Shown here: piece by piece, positions 33,879-41,914 of the stretch
How positions within the stretch are numbered: position 1 is the first letter of the stretch
Layout of the letters: the number at the start of each line of letters is the position of its first letter
Origin: Caproicibacterium lactatifermentans
GTDB lineage: Bacteria; Bacillota; Clostridia; Oscillospirales; Acutalibacteraceae
Length of the DNA stretch: 64,000 nucleotides
Direction: 5' to 3'
NCBI RefSeq assembly: GCF_013315815.1
Contig: NZ_CP046051.1
Location: 558,001-622,000, forward strand
Notes under the pieces: generated by a model
Database searches by the model: none
Seen by the model: the letters and a program-made list of their open reading frames with translations, nothing else
Told to the model about the DNA's origin: nothing
Program-made: the position numbers and the translations under genes

Positions 33879-35717
33879 ATGTGTGGAATTGCCGGATGGA
33901 TAGATAAAAATCAGTATTTGTCAGATCAGCAGACGGCGCTGGACGCTATGTCCAGAACATTGGAGCGCCGTGGACCGGATGACCATGGCCAGTACACAGA
34001 GCCGAATGTTTGCCTGCTGCACCGCCGTTTGGCGGTTGTGGACCCGCAGAATGGGCATCAGCCCATGGTAACACATACCGCGCGGGAAACCTATGCGCTG
34101 GTGTACAACGGCGAGCTGTACAATACCGATGAACTGCGCAGTGAGCTGGAAACACTCGGCTGCCATTTTTCAACACACAGCGATACCGAGGTGCTGCTGC
34201 AGGCCTATGTTGCATGGGGAGCGGATTGTGTGCAGCGGCTGAACGGCATTTTTGCTTTTGCTGTATGGGAAAAGAACAGCCGGCGCCTGTTCGCTGCGCG
34301 TGACCGTATGGGCGTTAAGCCGTTCTATTATTATCCATACCCCGGCGGACTGGTGTTTGGGTCTGAAATAAAGGCCCTGCTGGCCAATCCAATGGTGGAG
34401 CCTGTCGTGGACAGCGACGGTCTGAATCAGATATTCCTGCTGGGACCGGGCGCTATCCCCGGCCGTGCCGTGTACTGCGGCATGGAGGAGCTGGCACCGG
34501 GCTGGTCACTGACCTTTCTCCCGGAGGAGGGTGTCAAGCTGCATCGTTGGTGGAAGCTGCACGCGAAAGAACATACAGAAGATGAGGCAACCAGTATCGC
34601 ACACGTGCGTGCCCTGCTGACGGACAGTATTCGCCGTCAGCTGGTGTCCGATGTACCCTTGTGTACGCTGCTTTCCGGCGGGCTGGACAGTTCCATTATT
34701 TCGGCTGTCGCGGCACAGGAGTACAGGAAACAGGGCAGACAGCTGAACACCTATTCGGTGGACTATGTGGATAACGCAAAATATTTTCAGAGCAATCTGT
34801 TTCAGCCTGCACCGGACAGTGAGTTCGTGGGGGAAATGGTGGACGCCATTGGCTCCAAACATCACAATGTTGTGCTGGACAACGCGGCACAGGCGGACGC
34901 ACTGCTGGACGCCGTGCGTGCGCGGGACTATCCCGGTATGGCGGATATTGATTCGTCGCTGCTGTTGTTCTGCCGAGAAATTAAAAAGGACTACACAGTT
35001 GGTCTTTCCGGTGAGTGTGCAGATGAAATTTTCGGCGGGTATCCATGGTACCACCGGGAAGAAATCCTGTTTGAGGATACGTTTCCGTGGTCACGTTCGG
35101 TCAACCTGCGTACCAGCATTCTGCAGCCGGGCGTCCTGAAAGGGGACAGTGCTGCCTATGTGCGTGCGGAATATTTAAAAACAATCAATGACACAGAGAA
35201 GCTGCCGGGAGAAAGCAAAAAAGAAGCGCGTATGCGGGAAATGTTCCGCCTGAATACTGACTGGTTTATGCAGACGCTGTTAACCCGCAAAGACCGGATG
35301 TCCATGTACAGCGGCGTGGAAATGCGTGTACCGTTCTGTGATCACCGGCTGGTGGAGTATACCTATAATCTGCCGTGGGAGTTAAAGAGCCTGCACGGAC
35401 GGGAAAAGGGCATTCTGCGTGAAGCCTTCAGTGATATGCTTCCACAGCGGATTGCATGGCGCAAAAAGAGCCCCTATCCGCGCACATTCAGCCCGGCGTA
35501 TTCGCAGCGTGTTATGGAACTGTTCCGGCAGGTTATGGAAAAGGGCAGCCCGCTTACTGATATGCTGAACTTTGACCGTCTGCGTGACCTTGCGGAACAT
35601 CCGGATGACCTGTCGGAGCCGTGGTATGGGCAGCTTATGCGTGTACCGCAGATTTTTGCTTATCTGCTGCAGATACACTGGTGGATGACAGAAAACCATG
35701 TACGAATTGTGCAGTAA
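33879..35717 (+). CDS. asnB: Asparagine synthetase, glutamine-hydrolysing
   Basis: A 612-residue cytoplasmic enzyme that makes asparagine from aspartate, ATP and glutamine. The N-terminal nucleophile Cys2 (MCGIAGW), YNGELYN and the class-II glutaminase fold occupy residues 1-200; the ATP-pyrophosphatase motif LLSGGLDSSIISA is near 268, and GLSGECADEIFGGYPWY and RKDRMSMYSGVEMRVPF follow. Length fits the AsnH/AsnO type of Bacillus, longer than E. coli AsnB (554). AAAGGAG precedes the ATG. The last codons are duplicated 5 kb downstream (40645-40680), a trace of a former second copy. Confidence 0.95.
   Translation: MCGIAGWIDKNQYLSDQQTALDAMSRTLERRGPDDHGQYTEPNVCLLHRRLAVVDPQNGHQPMVTHTARETYALVYNGELYNTDELRSELETLGCHFSTHSDTEVLLQAYVAWGADCVQRLNGIFAFAVWEKNSRRLFAARDRMGVKPFYYYPYPGGLVFGSEIKALLANPMVEPVVDSDGLNQIFLLGPGAIPGRAVYCGMEELAPGWSLTFLPEEGVKLHRWWKLHAKEHTEDEATSIAHVRALLTDSIRRQLVSDVPLCTLLSGGLDSSIISAVAAQEYRKQGRQLNTYSVDYVDNAKYFQSNLFQPAPDSEFVGEMVDAIGSKHHNVVLDNAAQADALLDAVRARDYPGMADIDSSLLLFCREIKKDYTVGLSGECADEIFGGYPWYHREEILFEDTFPWSRSVNLRTSILQPGVLKGDSAAYVRAEYLKTINDTEKLPGESKKEARMREMFRLNTDWFMQTLLTRKDRMSMYSGVEMRVPFCDHRLVEYTYNLPWELKSLHGREKGILREAFSDMLPQRIAWRKKSPYPRTFSPAYSQRVMELFRQVMEKGSPLTDMLNFDRLRDLAEHPDDLSEPWYGQLMRVPQIFAYLLQIHWWMTENHVRIVQ
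35679..35701 (+). repeat. Left copy of the asnB-tail direct repeat
   Basis: Twenty-three bases within the asnB 3' end (encoding WWMTENHV) recur at 40645-40667 with a single mismatch. The two copies bracket the decayed accessory island. Confidence 0.85.
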
Positions 35718-35738
35718 AGAATCGTAACGATTATATTT

Positions 35739-35779
35739 AAAAAGCAGCAAAGCCACCGAACTAGGCTTTGCTGCTTTTT
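35739..35779 (+). terminator. Intrinsic terminator of asnB
   Basis: AAAAAGCAGCAAAGCC (35739-35754) pairs perfectly with its complement at 35764-35779, ending in TTTTT. Confidence 0.93.
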
Positions 35780-35937
35780 GCGGTATTAGCATAGTTTCTA
35801 AAAAGTTTGTAAACTCGATGAATGACTTTAGAAAACACTTTCCGGTGTTTATTCCATACATTCTTCAAATTGCATTTATAGTGCAGTTTATGTTAAAACT
35901 TTACAAGGTGGTGAGTGGAGTGGACAAGGATAAGATT

Positions 35938-36671
35938 ATGCGGCTGGCAATATGCGACGATGAGCTGCCCATGCGGCAGCAGCTTCAGAAAAGAACAGAA
36001 ACTTTTATGGCAGAACGGCAGATACCTTATACGCTGGATACTTTTGCAAGCGCAGAGAAACTGCTTACAAGCGAAAAAATTTATAACATTGTACTGATGG
36101 ACGTACGGTTTACCGGCATGGATGGTATGCAGGCGGCAATGGCACTGAAAGCGCGCTGTATGGATACGCTGATAATTTTCATCTCCAGCTTCGTGCAGTA
36201 TGCACCGCTTGGCTATCAAAGCACCATTCGGTATATTTTAAAGTCACAGCTGGATGTGTATTTTGCAGAGAGTTTGGATGCCGCAATCAGCCAAATCCAT
36301 TTGCAGTCGGACACGGTCGAGGTCTGCTATGGAAAGAAGTCTTCACAAATACCATTAAGTCAAATTCTGTACCTAGAAAGCGCCAACCGAATGATTCAAT
36401 TACATCTGGAGGCAGATTCGAAAGAAATGTTTCCATTAAAATGTTATGGAAAACTTGAAGAATATGAAATGATTCTTCAAAAAAGAACTTTTTGCATTGC
36501 CACAAAAGCTACTTAGTGAATTTGAGAAAAATCAAGCGTATGACAGAAAATTGTTTCTTTTTGAAAAACGGTGAAAGTGTGCCTATTAGTCGAAGATGTT
36601 TTTCAGAGTCAGAAAGAATTTACAAGCTGTTTTTAGCGGAAACATCGGGCAATCTGCAGATTATCCCATGA
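35938..36671 (+). pseudogene. LytTR-type response regulator, frameshifted
   Basis: Receiver domain intact: ICDDE acid pocket, phospho-acceptor Asp in VLMDVRFTGMDG, and a Lys-containing C-terminal part. The LytTR DNA-binding domain begins (SQIPLSQILYLESANRMIQLH) but the frame ends at 36516. Continuing in the next frame restores the family ending: CHKSYLVNLRKIKRMTENCF, then NGESVPISRRC, to a stop at 36671. The break is in a run of five T at 36489-36493; six T would repair it. The first frame is open from 35818; ATG 35938 with AAGGA is preferred, GTG 35920 is the alternative. A sequencing error is possible, but four neighbouring genes are also broken. Confidence 0.8.
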
Positions 36672-36918
36672 TTTTCATGGCCATGTGGTTAGTATCCGCA
36701 GCTATTTGGAGCAGGGTGAACAGGAAGCAGCACTACGGTATGTTTGCTCAATTTCCGAAAAAGCAATCCATGCTATTTTGCCGGTACATACCAATGTGCA
36801 GACAGTGGTCACACAGAATTATGGCTATTTTTCTTTGTCATGTCAAGATGGAATTTTTCACTTTTTAGTGTCATTTGATGAAAACAGAATGAATTCTTCA
36901 CCAATTTCAACATTTTGA
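36661..36918 (+). pseudogene. Remnant of a GHKL-type sensor histidine kinase
   Basis: The frame reads LSHDFHGHVVSIRSYLEQG, then EQEAALRYVCSISEKAI, which is the phospho-acceptor histidine region (HDFxxH) of LytS/AgrC-like kinases. It is followed closely by NYGYFSLSCQDGIFHFLVSF, which resembles the end of the ATPase domain. The whole membrane sensor part and the N-box are missing, so at least two deletions are inferred. It overlaps the tail of the regulator pseudogene by 11 bases, as if one deletion joined them. Confidence 0.6.
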
Positions 36919-37052
36919 ATACCAGTTTCAACAAGATGACTTGAAAAAGGAAAAATTGGTGATATAGTGATGGAGAAAAAAGGGAAAACAAGAAATGGCA
37001 TTGAAAGCATGGAATGAAAAACTTGCAGATTTTAAATGCATGGAGATGTAAA

Positions 37053-37892
37053 ATGTTAAGAAATTTACAGAAGACAAACCTTAAAGTCCTTTTTAGGAAT
37101 CGGCGATTTTATATTGTGCTGTGTGCCGTTCTGGCTTATGTGCTGTTTCCAACGTTGGTGGAATCGATGCAGATGTACAAAACGGATCAGGCAACGTTGT
37201 CAGCCGCGTATGTTTACTTTGGACAGGCACAAGTTAGTGTAGTACATACTTTCGACAGTTATGGATTGTTCTTTATCATGCTTTTTCCTTTTGCGGTTTC
37301 CTTGGCGTATTCCGACTGTAATTTCGAGGAAAAGCAATATGGGAGCGACCGCATTGTCATTGCGAGGGTTGGCCGCAGCCATTACTATACCGCACAATGG
37401 CTGACTGTTTTTATTGCAGGAGCATTGATTATTTGGATTCCCTTGGTGATTCAAAAGCTGGTATTCATGACTGCAATTCCGTTGGATTCTCTGAAAATAA
37501 CTCCCACCTATCCATTGGATCCTTACACTGCGTTTTATAATCTATCGTATTGGAAACCATTGTTCTATAATCATCCTTATATCTATTTTTTTCTGTATGA
37601 TTTTATAACAGCATTTTTGGGGGGACTTTTTGCATTGCTTTCTTATGTCCTTTCTGTTCATACCAAGCTGAATCATTTTCTAGTATTGACTGTCCCGGGA
37701 ATTTGCTATATCATTGCTGGCTTGCTGGGCGGTCTTGGGAACGAAAAATATATGCCTATTGCATGGATGGTACCGCCTTTCCGGGCGGCAGGTACAAAGC
37801 TGTCCTATCTCCTATGCGGAGCGGCTGTGCTTTTGCTCTTCGATTTAGCAGGGCTGCTTGTAAAAATTCATGTGAGGCGGGATGAGGTATGA
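37053..37892 (+). CDS. ABC-2-like exporter permease subunit 1
   Basis: A 279-residue integral membrane protein with about six transmembrane segments. It begins LRNLQKTNLKVLFRNRRFYIVLC and has YGSDRIVIARVGRSHYYTAQW after the second helix, a pattern of bacteriocin- or peptide-type ABC exporter permeases encoded next to LytTR two-component systems. ATG 37053 follows GGAG by 7 bases; the frame is open from 37014. It overlaps the next gene by 4 bases. The gene itself is intact, but its partners are damaged, so the transporter is probably not functional. Base composition is visibly more AT-rich than the flanks. Confidence 0.7.
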   Translation: MLRNLQKTNLKVLFRNRRFYIVLCAVLAYVLFPTLVESMQMYKTDQATLSAAYVYFGQAQVSVVHTFDSYGLFFIMLFPFAVSLAYSDCNFEEKQYGSDRIVIARVGRSHYYTAQWLTVFIAGALIIWIPLVIQKLVFMTAIPLDSLKITPTYPLDPYTAFYNLSYWKPLFYNHPYIYFFLYDFITAFLGGLFALLSYVLSVHTKLNHFLVLTVPGICYIIAGLLGGLGNEKYMPIAWMVPPFRAAGTKLSYLLCGAAVLLLFDLAGLLVKIHVRRDEV

Positions 37893-38629
37893 CGCTGCGC
37901 GCACTTAGAAAAGTCTATCTTCGCAATCGGTCGACCGCTGTGGTGCTGCTGGTCCTGCTGGCTTTTACAGCCTTGGGGATTTTCAGACCGAATATGCTGG
38001 CGCAGTTTGCGTGGGAGCAACATCCGAAGTTTTATCTTGCTAACTATGCATCCTATTTTTTCTGGTTCAGTACCGCTAGCTTCTGCATTCCCATGTATTT
38101 TATTTTGCTGCAGCCGCAGATTCACTTTTTTGAGCAGGAAACCGTTTTCTGCAGATTGCTCTCGAAAAGAAGGCTGTGGCTGCTTCGGCTTGCAATTGGC
38201 GCGGCGAGTGCGGTTCTTTATGTTGTGCTGCTGTACCTTTTGCTGTTTATACGAGCGGCCGTTTTTGGGCAGCTGACGCATTATGCGGAAAACGCAGCTT
38301 TCTTTCTGTTCGCGTTTGTGTCGCAGTGTGCAGCTTACGCCTGCATTACCTGCGTTTACCTATTCTTCGCGCAGGTATTTTCGAATTGCATTTTGGGCTG
38401 TGTTGTCAGTTATGGCCTCGTTTTGTATGACTTTATCGTCTTGCAGGGGGCTTTGGATTGGGGTGAACTAGGCATTATGGAAGCGATTGCTGTTGTTCCG
38501 GGACATACGAATGCATATGGAATCAACTTGATACGGAATGCGGCTGTCATCGTGGCGGTTGCTGTAATAGGCGCAATCGTTTGTCCCGGATGTGATTGTC
38601 TCCCCAAGGAGAAAGGGGAGCAGAAATGA
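37889..38629 (+). CDS. ABC-2-like exporter permease subunit 2
   Basis: A 246-residue membrane protein with about six transmembrane segments and basic cytoplasmic loops (LLSKRRLWLLRL). The start overlaps the stop of subunit 1 (ATGA), and its own stop overlaps the start of subunit 3 in the same way, so three permeases were translated as one coupled unit. No soluble motif allows a substrate to be named. Intact in sequence, but it belongs to a decayed operon. Confidence 0.68.
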   Translation: MTLRALRKVYLRNRSTAVVLLVLLAFTALGIFRPNMLAQFAWEQHPKFYLANYASYFFWFSTASFCIPMYFILLQPQIHFFEQETVFCRLLSKRRLWLLRLAIGAASAVLYVVLLYLLLFIRAAVFGQLTHYAENAAFFLFAFVSQCAAYACITCVYLFFAQVFSNCILGCVVSYGLVLYDFIVLQGALDWGELGIMEAIAVVPGHTNAYGINLIRNAAVIVAVAVIGAIVCPGCDCLPKEKGEQK

Positions 38630-39460
38630 CGCTGAAAAGGCTGCTCTATCAAAGCTATCGCTACGTTGTTACCGGTGCTGCCTTTTTGCTGCTTCTGTTT
38701 CCGAATTTAAGCGTTGCTGCACAAATGCACGGCAGTCTGGAGTTCTATTTTCTGGCTTGCTACGGCGGTATTTGCGATGTGGAAGATATTCTGTCAATCT
38801 CCAATTTACGATGGATGATTCCCAATGTGGTGTCGGTCTATATGCTTTCCAACCTTTTTTAGAGGATTGCCGTATTAGTTATGTGTATGTTTTTACGCGC
38901 TCGCAGAAAAAGTCGGGGTGGCTGTTTCGGCAGATGCTCCATTTGCTGAAGAGAGAACCTGCAGTACCTTTGGTCTGCTTTTTGCTGTCACACTGTTAAT
39001 TGGTGTTTTTAACGGGTTAAAACCGCAAAACGGCATACACACGGTAATTTTGCTGTTGACATTGTATTTGCTTAATGTAGGTACTGTATTCCTTTTTGCT
39101 TTTCTGCAAAATGCCTTTTCCCTCAAACTAGGCGGTGCTGCTGCATTCCTTATAGTGCTGCTTTTATATTTAGTGCCAATTTTTCTGTGCTGTATACTTT
39201 ACGGTCAAGCTGCATCACTGGTACCCTTATATATCCTGCTGCCCGGTGCCAGCCAAATGCTCTTGTGGCACACACTTCCGTTTACGGTTCCCGGTCAGGA
39301 GATATTTGGAATTGTGCCAGTCCCCGGTGCCGCCGCGGGAGGCTGCATTTGTGCAATTATCCTGTGGTGTATTGCTTGTTATTGGCTGTACCGCCAGTGG
39401 TTTTGCAAGCAGGACATGATTTCATTGATGAAGGAGGAACAAGGATGGGCGTTACAGTAG
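38626..39460 (+). pseudogene. ABC-2-like exporter permease subunit 3, two frameshifts
   Basis: The first frame (MTLKRLLYQSYRYVV..., similar to the start of subunit 2) stops at 38862. Translation continues in the next frame from LEDCRISYVYVFTRSQKKSGW and again shifts near 38925-38945 into FAEERTCSTFGLLFAVTLL, running to 39460 with five more hydrophobic segments. The first break is in a run of six T (38855-38860), where seven T would restore the frame; the second also behaves as a single-base loss. Together the pieces give one protein of about 277 residues. Confidence 0.72.
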
Positions 39461-40053
39461 AAGTGAAAAATTATACGAAAACAATTAAGGGGCAAACCGT
39501 TCTTTCAAATGTGACTTTGCAGTTGGAAAGCGGTGTCTGCTATGGACTATATGGTCATAATGGGTGCGGCAAGTCTATGCTTATGCGCGCGATTGCGGGG
39601 TTAATCTGCCCTACAGAGGGCAGTGTGATGGTTCTTGGAAAGGAACTGAATAATTCCAATTCTTTCCCAGACAGCTTAGGACTGATTATTGAAAACGTTG
39701 GTTTCTGGCCTTATTTTACGGGACTGGAAAATCTTAAATTACTGGCTTCCATCAAAGGGCAGATTGGGGAGCCGGAGATTCGGGATTCCATTACACGCGT
39801 GGGACTTGACCCGGATGACCGGCGGGTCTATCACAAGTACTCACTGGGCATGAAACAACGGCTGGCCATTGCACAGGCGATTATGGAAAAGCCCAATTTA
39901 ATTTTATTGGATGAACCTACCAACGCATTGGATGAAGACGGCGTTGCGTTAATCCGAAAAGTTGTGCAGGAAGAAACCGAACGCGGAGGAAACAACGTCA
40001 TTTTTAGAGGGAAAGGGTTTTCGCACCGGTGCAGACCTTGTGTCAGGTTCTGA
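39445..40053 (+). pseudogene. ABC transporter ATP-binding protein, 3' end replaced
   Basis: The first roughly 185 residues are a normal ABC ATPase: Walker A GHNGCGKSMLMRA, signature YSLGMKQRLAIAQAIMEKP (LSGGQ replaced by SLGMK, as in exporter ATPases), Walker B LILLDEPTNALDEDG. After EETERGGNNVI the usual switch-histidine segment is missing and the frame runs into unrelated sequence (FRGKGFSHRCRPCVRF) to a stop at 40053. A deletion near 40000-40010 has fused it, out of frame, to the remnant of another gene. AAGGAGG sits 7 bases before ATG 39445. Confidence 0.75.
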
Positions 40054-40522
40054 TATTATCGTGCAGGGAAAATGGTCGGGCGAGCGGAAAGCAACCAATG
40101 ATGCGCTTTATACCCCTGTAAACGTGGAAAAAGTGAATAAAGGCAGTGCTTCGTTAGTAGGAAAAACGATTTTGGTTGTACAGCAGATGAATGTAATTGA
40201 AAATACTGAGCAAGCATTTTATTATGACGCGGCACAAAATGCAATGATTCCATTGCAAAAAGATGTTGAATATTTATTACTGCTCAAACATGTACCATCG
40301 GATGCATCAAAAACTGTGGACTCCATGCAGTATTATCCTGTCAGTGAATCTGCATTTGGTATCTATCGATTGTCTGACAAAAAGCAACCGCGTATTTTAA
40401 AATCCACAGAAGAAATAATTCACTTTAGCGAACTACAGAATTTTGACTTATATACCTCAAAGCAGGCACAGCTAGACAAGTATTATACATATAAGGCTGA
40501 CGTTTTTGCAGCAATACACTAA
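40008..40522 (+). pseudogene. C-terminal remnant of a probable secreted protein
   Basis: About 170 codons without a plausible start, reading GFRTGADLVSGSDIIVQGKW, then TPVNVEKVNKGSASLVGKTI, DVEYLLLLKHVP and a stop at 40522. The beta-rich pattern (small domain with a KG...GKTI motif followed by YLLFLK-like text) is seen in hypothetical exported or lipoproteins of Firmicutes. The frame is formally open from ATG 39962, but that part is the other frame of the ATPase gene, so a truncated pseudogene is more likely. Confidence 0.6.
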
Positions 40523-40548
40523 TAACGTTTAATAAACTAGCCATGATG

Positions 40549-40636
40549 TTCTATAGTTGTGACCTGAATTACTGAGCTGATAAGCGACATCTGAAGCCAC
40601 AGATTTAAACACAACTGTTAAAAGACAACTATAGAA
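40549..40636. mobile_element. 88-bp inverted-repeat element, MITE-like
   Basis: TTCTATAGTTGT (40549-40560) and ACAACTATAGAA (40625-40636) are perfect 12-bp terminal inverted repeats around 64 bases with no coding capacity. The right end touches the asnB-tail remnant. No target-site duplication is obvious, so it could instead be the footprint of a larger deleted element. Confidence 0.45.
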
Positions 40637-40680
40637 TTTATCAATGGTGGATGACAGAGAACCATGTTCATCTGGTGTAA
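40636..40680 (+). pseudogene. C-terminal fragment of a second asparagine synthetase
   Basis: The frame reads IYQWWMTENHVHLV and then TAA at 40678, matching the intact asnB ending (QIHWWMTENHVRIVQ) at DNA and protein level (22 of 23 bases identical at 40645-40667). Nothing upstream of it belongs to asnB. It is the only trace of a former second copy. Confidence 0.78.
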
Positions 40681-40722
40681 TGCCCGTTCTGTATGCAAAA
40701 GGTTCCCTCTTTTTTGTGGATA

Positions 40723-40731
40723 TGGTATAAT
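40723..40731 (+). promoter_or_regulatory. Extended -10 promoter of the HD-domain gene
   Basis: TGGTATAAT, with only a weak -35, 34 bases before the ATG at 40765. Confidence 0.55.
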
Positions 40732-40764
40732 CATAGCCAGAAGTTAGGAAGGAGCCGTAACAGG

Positions 40765-41382
40765 ATGGAATATAAAGAAGAGTTCATAGAGATTTTTCAA
40801 AGCAAGGTCAAACGTGAGGGAGCGGCTGAGCTGCTGGAATGGCTGCAGAAGCGGACGGACTTTTTCACAGCACCTGCCAGCACCCGTTATCACTGCGCCT
40901 GCCCGAGTGGTTTGGTACAGCACAGTATCAGCGTCTATAAGACCATGATGAACTGGTTTGAGCCGGAAACGGACAGCGAGGAAAGCTACGTTATCTGCGG
41001 GCTGCTGCATGATATCTGCAAGGCGAATTTTTATAAACAGAGTACGCGCAATGTCAAAAATGACGAAACTGGCAAATGGGAGCGCCGCCCTTACTACAGC
41101 ATCGACGACCAATTCCCCTACGGTCACGGTGAAAAGTCTGTCTTTCTCATCGAGCGCTTTCTGCGTTTGCGTACCAGCGAGGCCATGGCTATCCGCTGGC
41201 ACATGGGTGGATTTGACGATGCGGCACGCGGCGGCTGCAAAGCAATTTCACAGGCATACGAAAAGTATCCGCTGGCTGTAAAGCTGCATTTGGCCGACTT
41301 CGAGAGCACCTATCTGCATGAAAAGGGAACGTCCGTTGTGCCGAACAATCACCCGCACAACAAGCAGGCCCCAAAGGTCTGA
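40765..41382 (+). CDS. HD-domain phosphohydrolase-like protein
   Basis: A 205-residue cytoplasmic protein. The HD metal site is visible as SGLVQHSISVYKTM (first His), GLLHDICKANFY (HD pair) and later HMGGFDDAARGG; this arrangement is that of HDIG/HDOD-like hydrolases and of the C-terminal half of YhaM-type 3'-5' exoribonucleases, but the OB-fold of YhaM is absent. Substrate unknown. The frame is open to 40693; ATG 40765 follows AAGGAG by 10 bases. It has its own promoter and terminator. Confidence 0.82.
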   Translation: MEYKEEFIEIFQSKVKREGAAELLEWLQKRTDFFTAPASTRYHCACPSGLVQHSISVYKTMMNWFEPETDSEESYVICGLLHDICKANFYKQSTRNVKNDETGKWERRPYYSIDDQFPYGHGEKSVFLIERFLRLRTSEAMAIRWHMGGFDDAARGGCKAISQAYEKYPLAVKLHLADFESTYLHEKGTSVVPNNHPHNKQAPKV

Positions 41383-41407
41383 CTCAAAACCAAACATGGT
41401 ATTTTTT

Positions 41408-41447
41408 CTGCGCCGAAGGCATACAACAGCCTCTGGCGCAGTTTTTT
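41408..41447 (+). terminator. Terminator of the HD-domain gene
   Basis: CTGCGCC (41408-41414) pairs with GGCGCAG (41435-41441), with an inner AGGC/GCCT stem, followed by TTTTTT. Confidence 0.85.
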
Positions 41448-41464
41448 ATTTTTCAAAAAAGTAC

Positions 41465-41520
41465 TTGACAAAGCAGCTGTACCAATGTATTATTGTATTA
41501 GGTTGTTAGTACACTAGTAC
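41465..41520 (+). promoter_or_regulatory. Promoter and possible operator of the GntR-ABC operon
   Basis: TTGACA (41465-41470), a 17-bp spacer, TATTAT (41488-41493). Just downstream TAGTAC is repeated at 41507-41512 and 41515-41520; because GTAC is self-complementary this also reads as a dyad and could bind the GntR protein. Confidence 0.6.
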
Positions 41521-41536
41521 AGAAGGAGGAAAAAAG

Positions 41537-41914
41537 ATGGCTTGGCAGTTCTCTTCAGACCGACCAATCTACACCCAGCTGGCGGACCAGATAAAGCTGC
41601 GTGTGGTGTCTGGCAGGTACCCTGCCGGCAGCAAGCTGCCCAGCGTGCGGGAGCTGGCGGCGGAGGCCGCCGTCAATCCCAATACCATGCAGCGGGCTTT
41701 ATCACAGCTGGAAACGGAGGGCCTGCTGTTTACCCAGCGGACCAGCGGCCGCTTTGTTACGGATAAGGAGGAAACCATTATGGACTTGAAATCATCCCTT
41801 GCACAGAAAGTTATCCAGGAGTTTCTGCAAAAGATGGAAAGTCTTGGGTTTACCCAGGAGGACGCTGCACAAATGGTGCAGAAGGCGGAAAAGAGAGAGA
41901 GGGAGGTATCCTGA
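41537..41914 (+). CDS. GntR-family regulator, YtrA type
   Basis: A 125-residue repressor-like protein. Residues 10-75 are a GntR winged helix (PIYTQLADQIKLRVVSGRYPAG, then LPSVRELAAEAAVNPNTMQRAL and GLLFTQRTSGRFV). The effector domain is reduced to a short helical tail (about 50 residues), the mark of the YtrA subfamily, whose members usually control the ABC transporter encoded with them. AGAAGGAGG precedes the ATG; the stop overlaps the ATPase start by one base (TGATG). Autoregulation through the TAGTAC repeats is a reasonable inference. Confidence 0.9.
   Translation: MAWQFSSDRPIYTQLADQIKLRVVSGRYPAGSKLPSVRELAAEAAVNPNTMQRALSQLETEGLLFTQRTSGRFVTDKEETIMDLKSSLAQKVIQEFLQKMESLGFTQEDAAQMVQKAEKREREVS

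Noticed and set aside
39962..40010. ATG 39962 as the real start of the 40008-40522 protein
   Set aside because: The first 15 codons are simply another reading of the ABC ATPase gene, and no ribosome site precedes them.
35718..40680. Island as a prophage or integrative conjugative element
   Set aside because: No integrase, relaxase, phage structural gene or tRNA attachment site is present; only regulator, kinase and exporter remnants.
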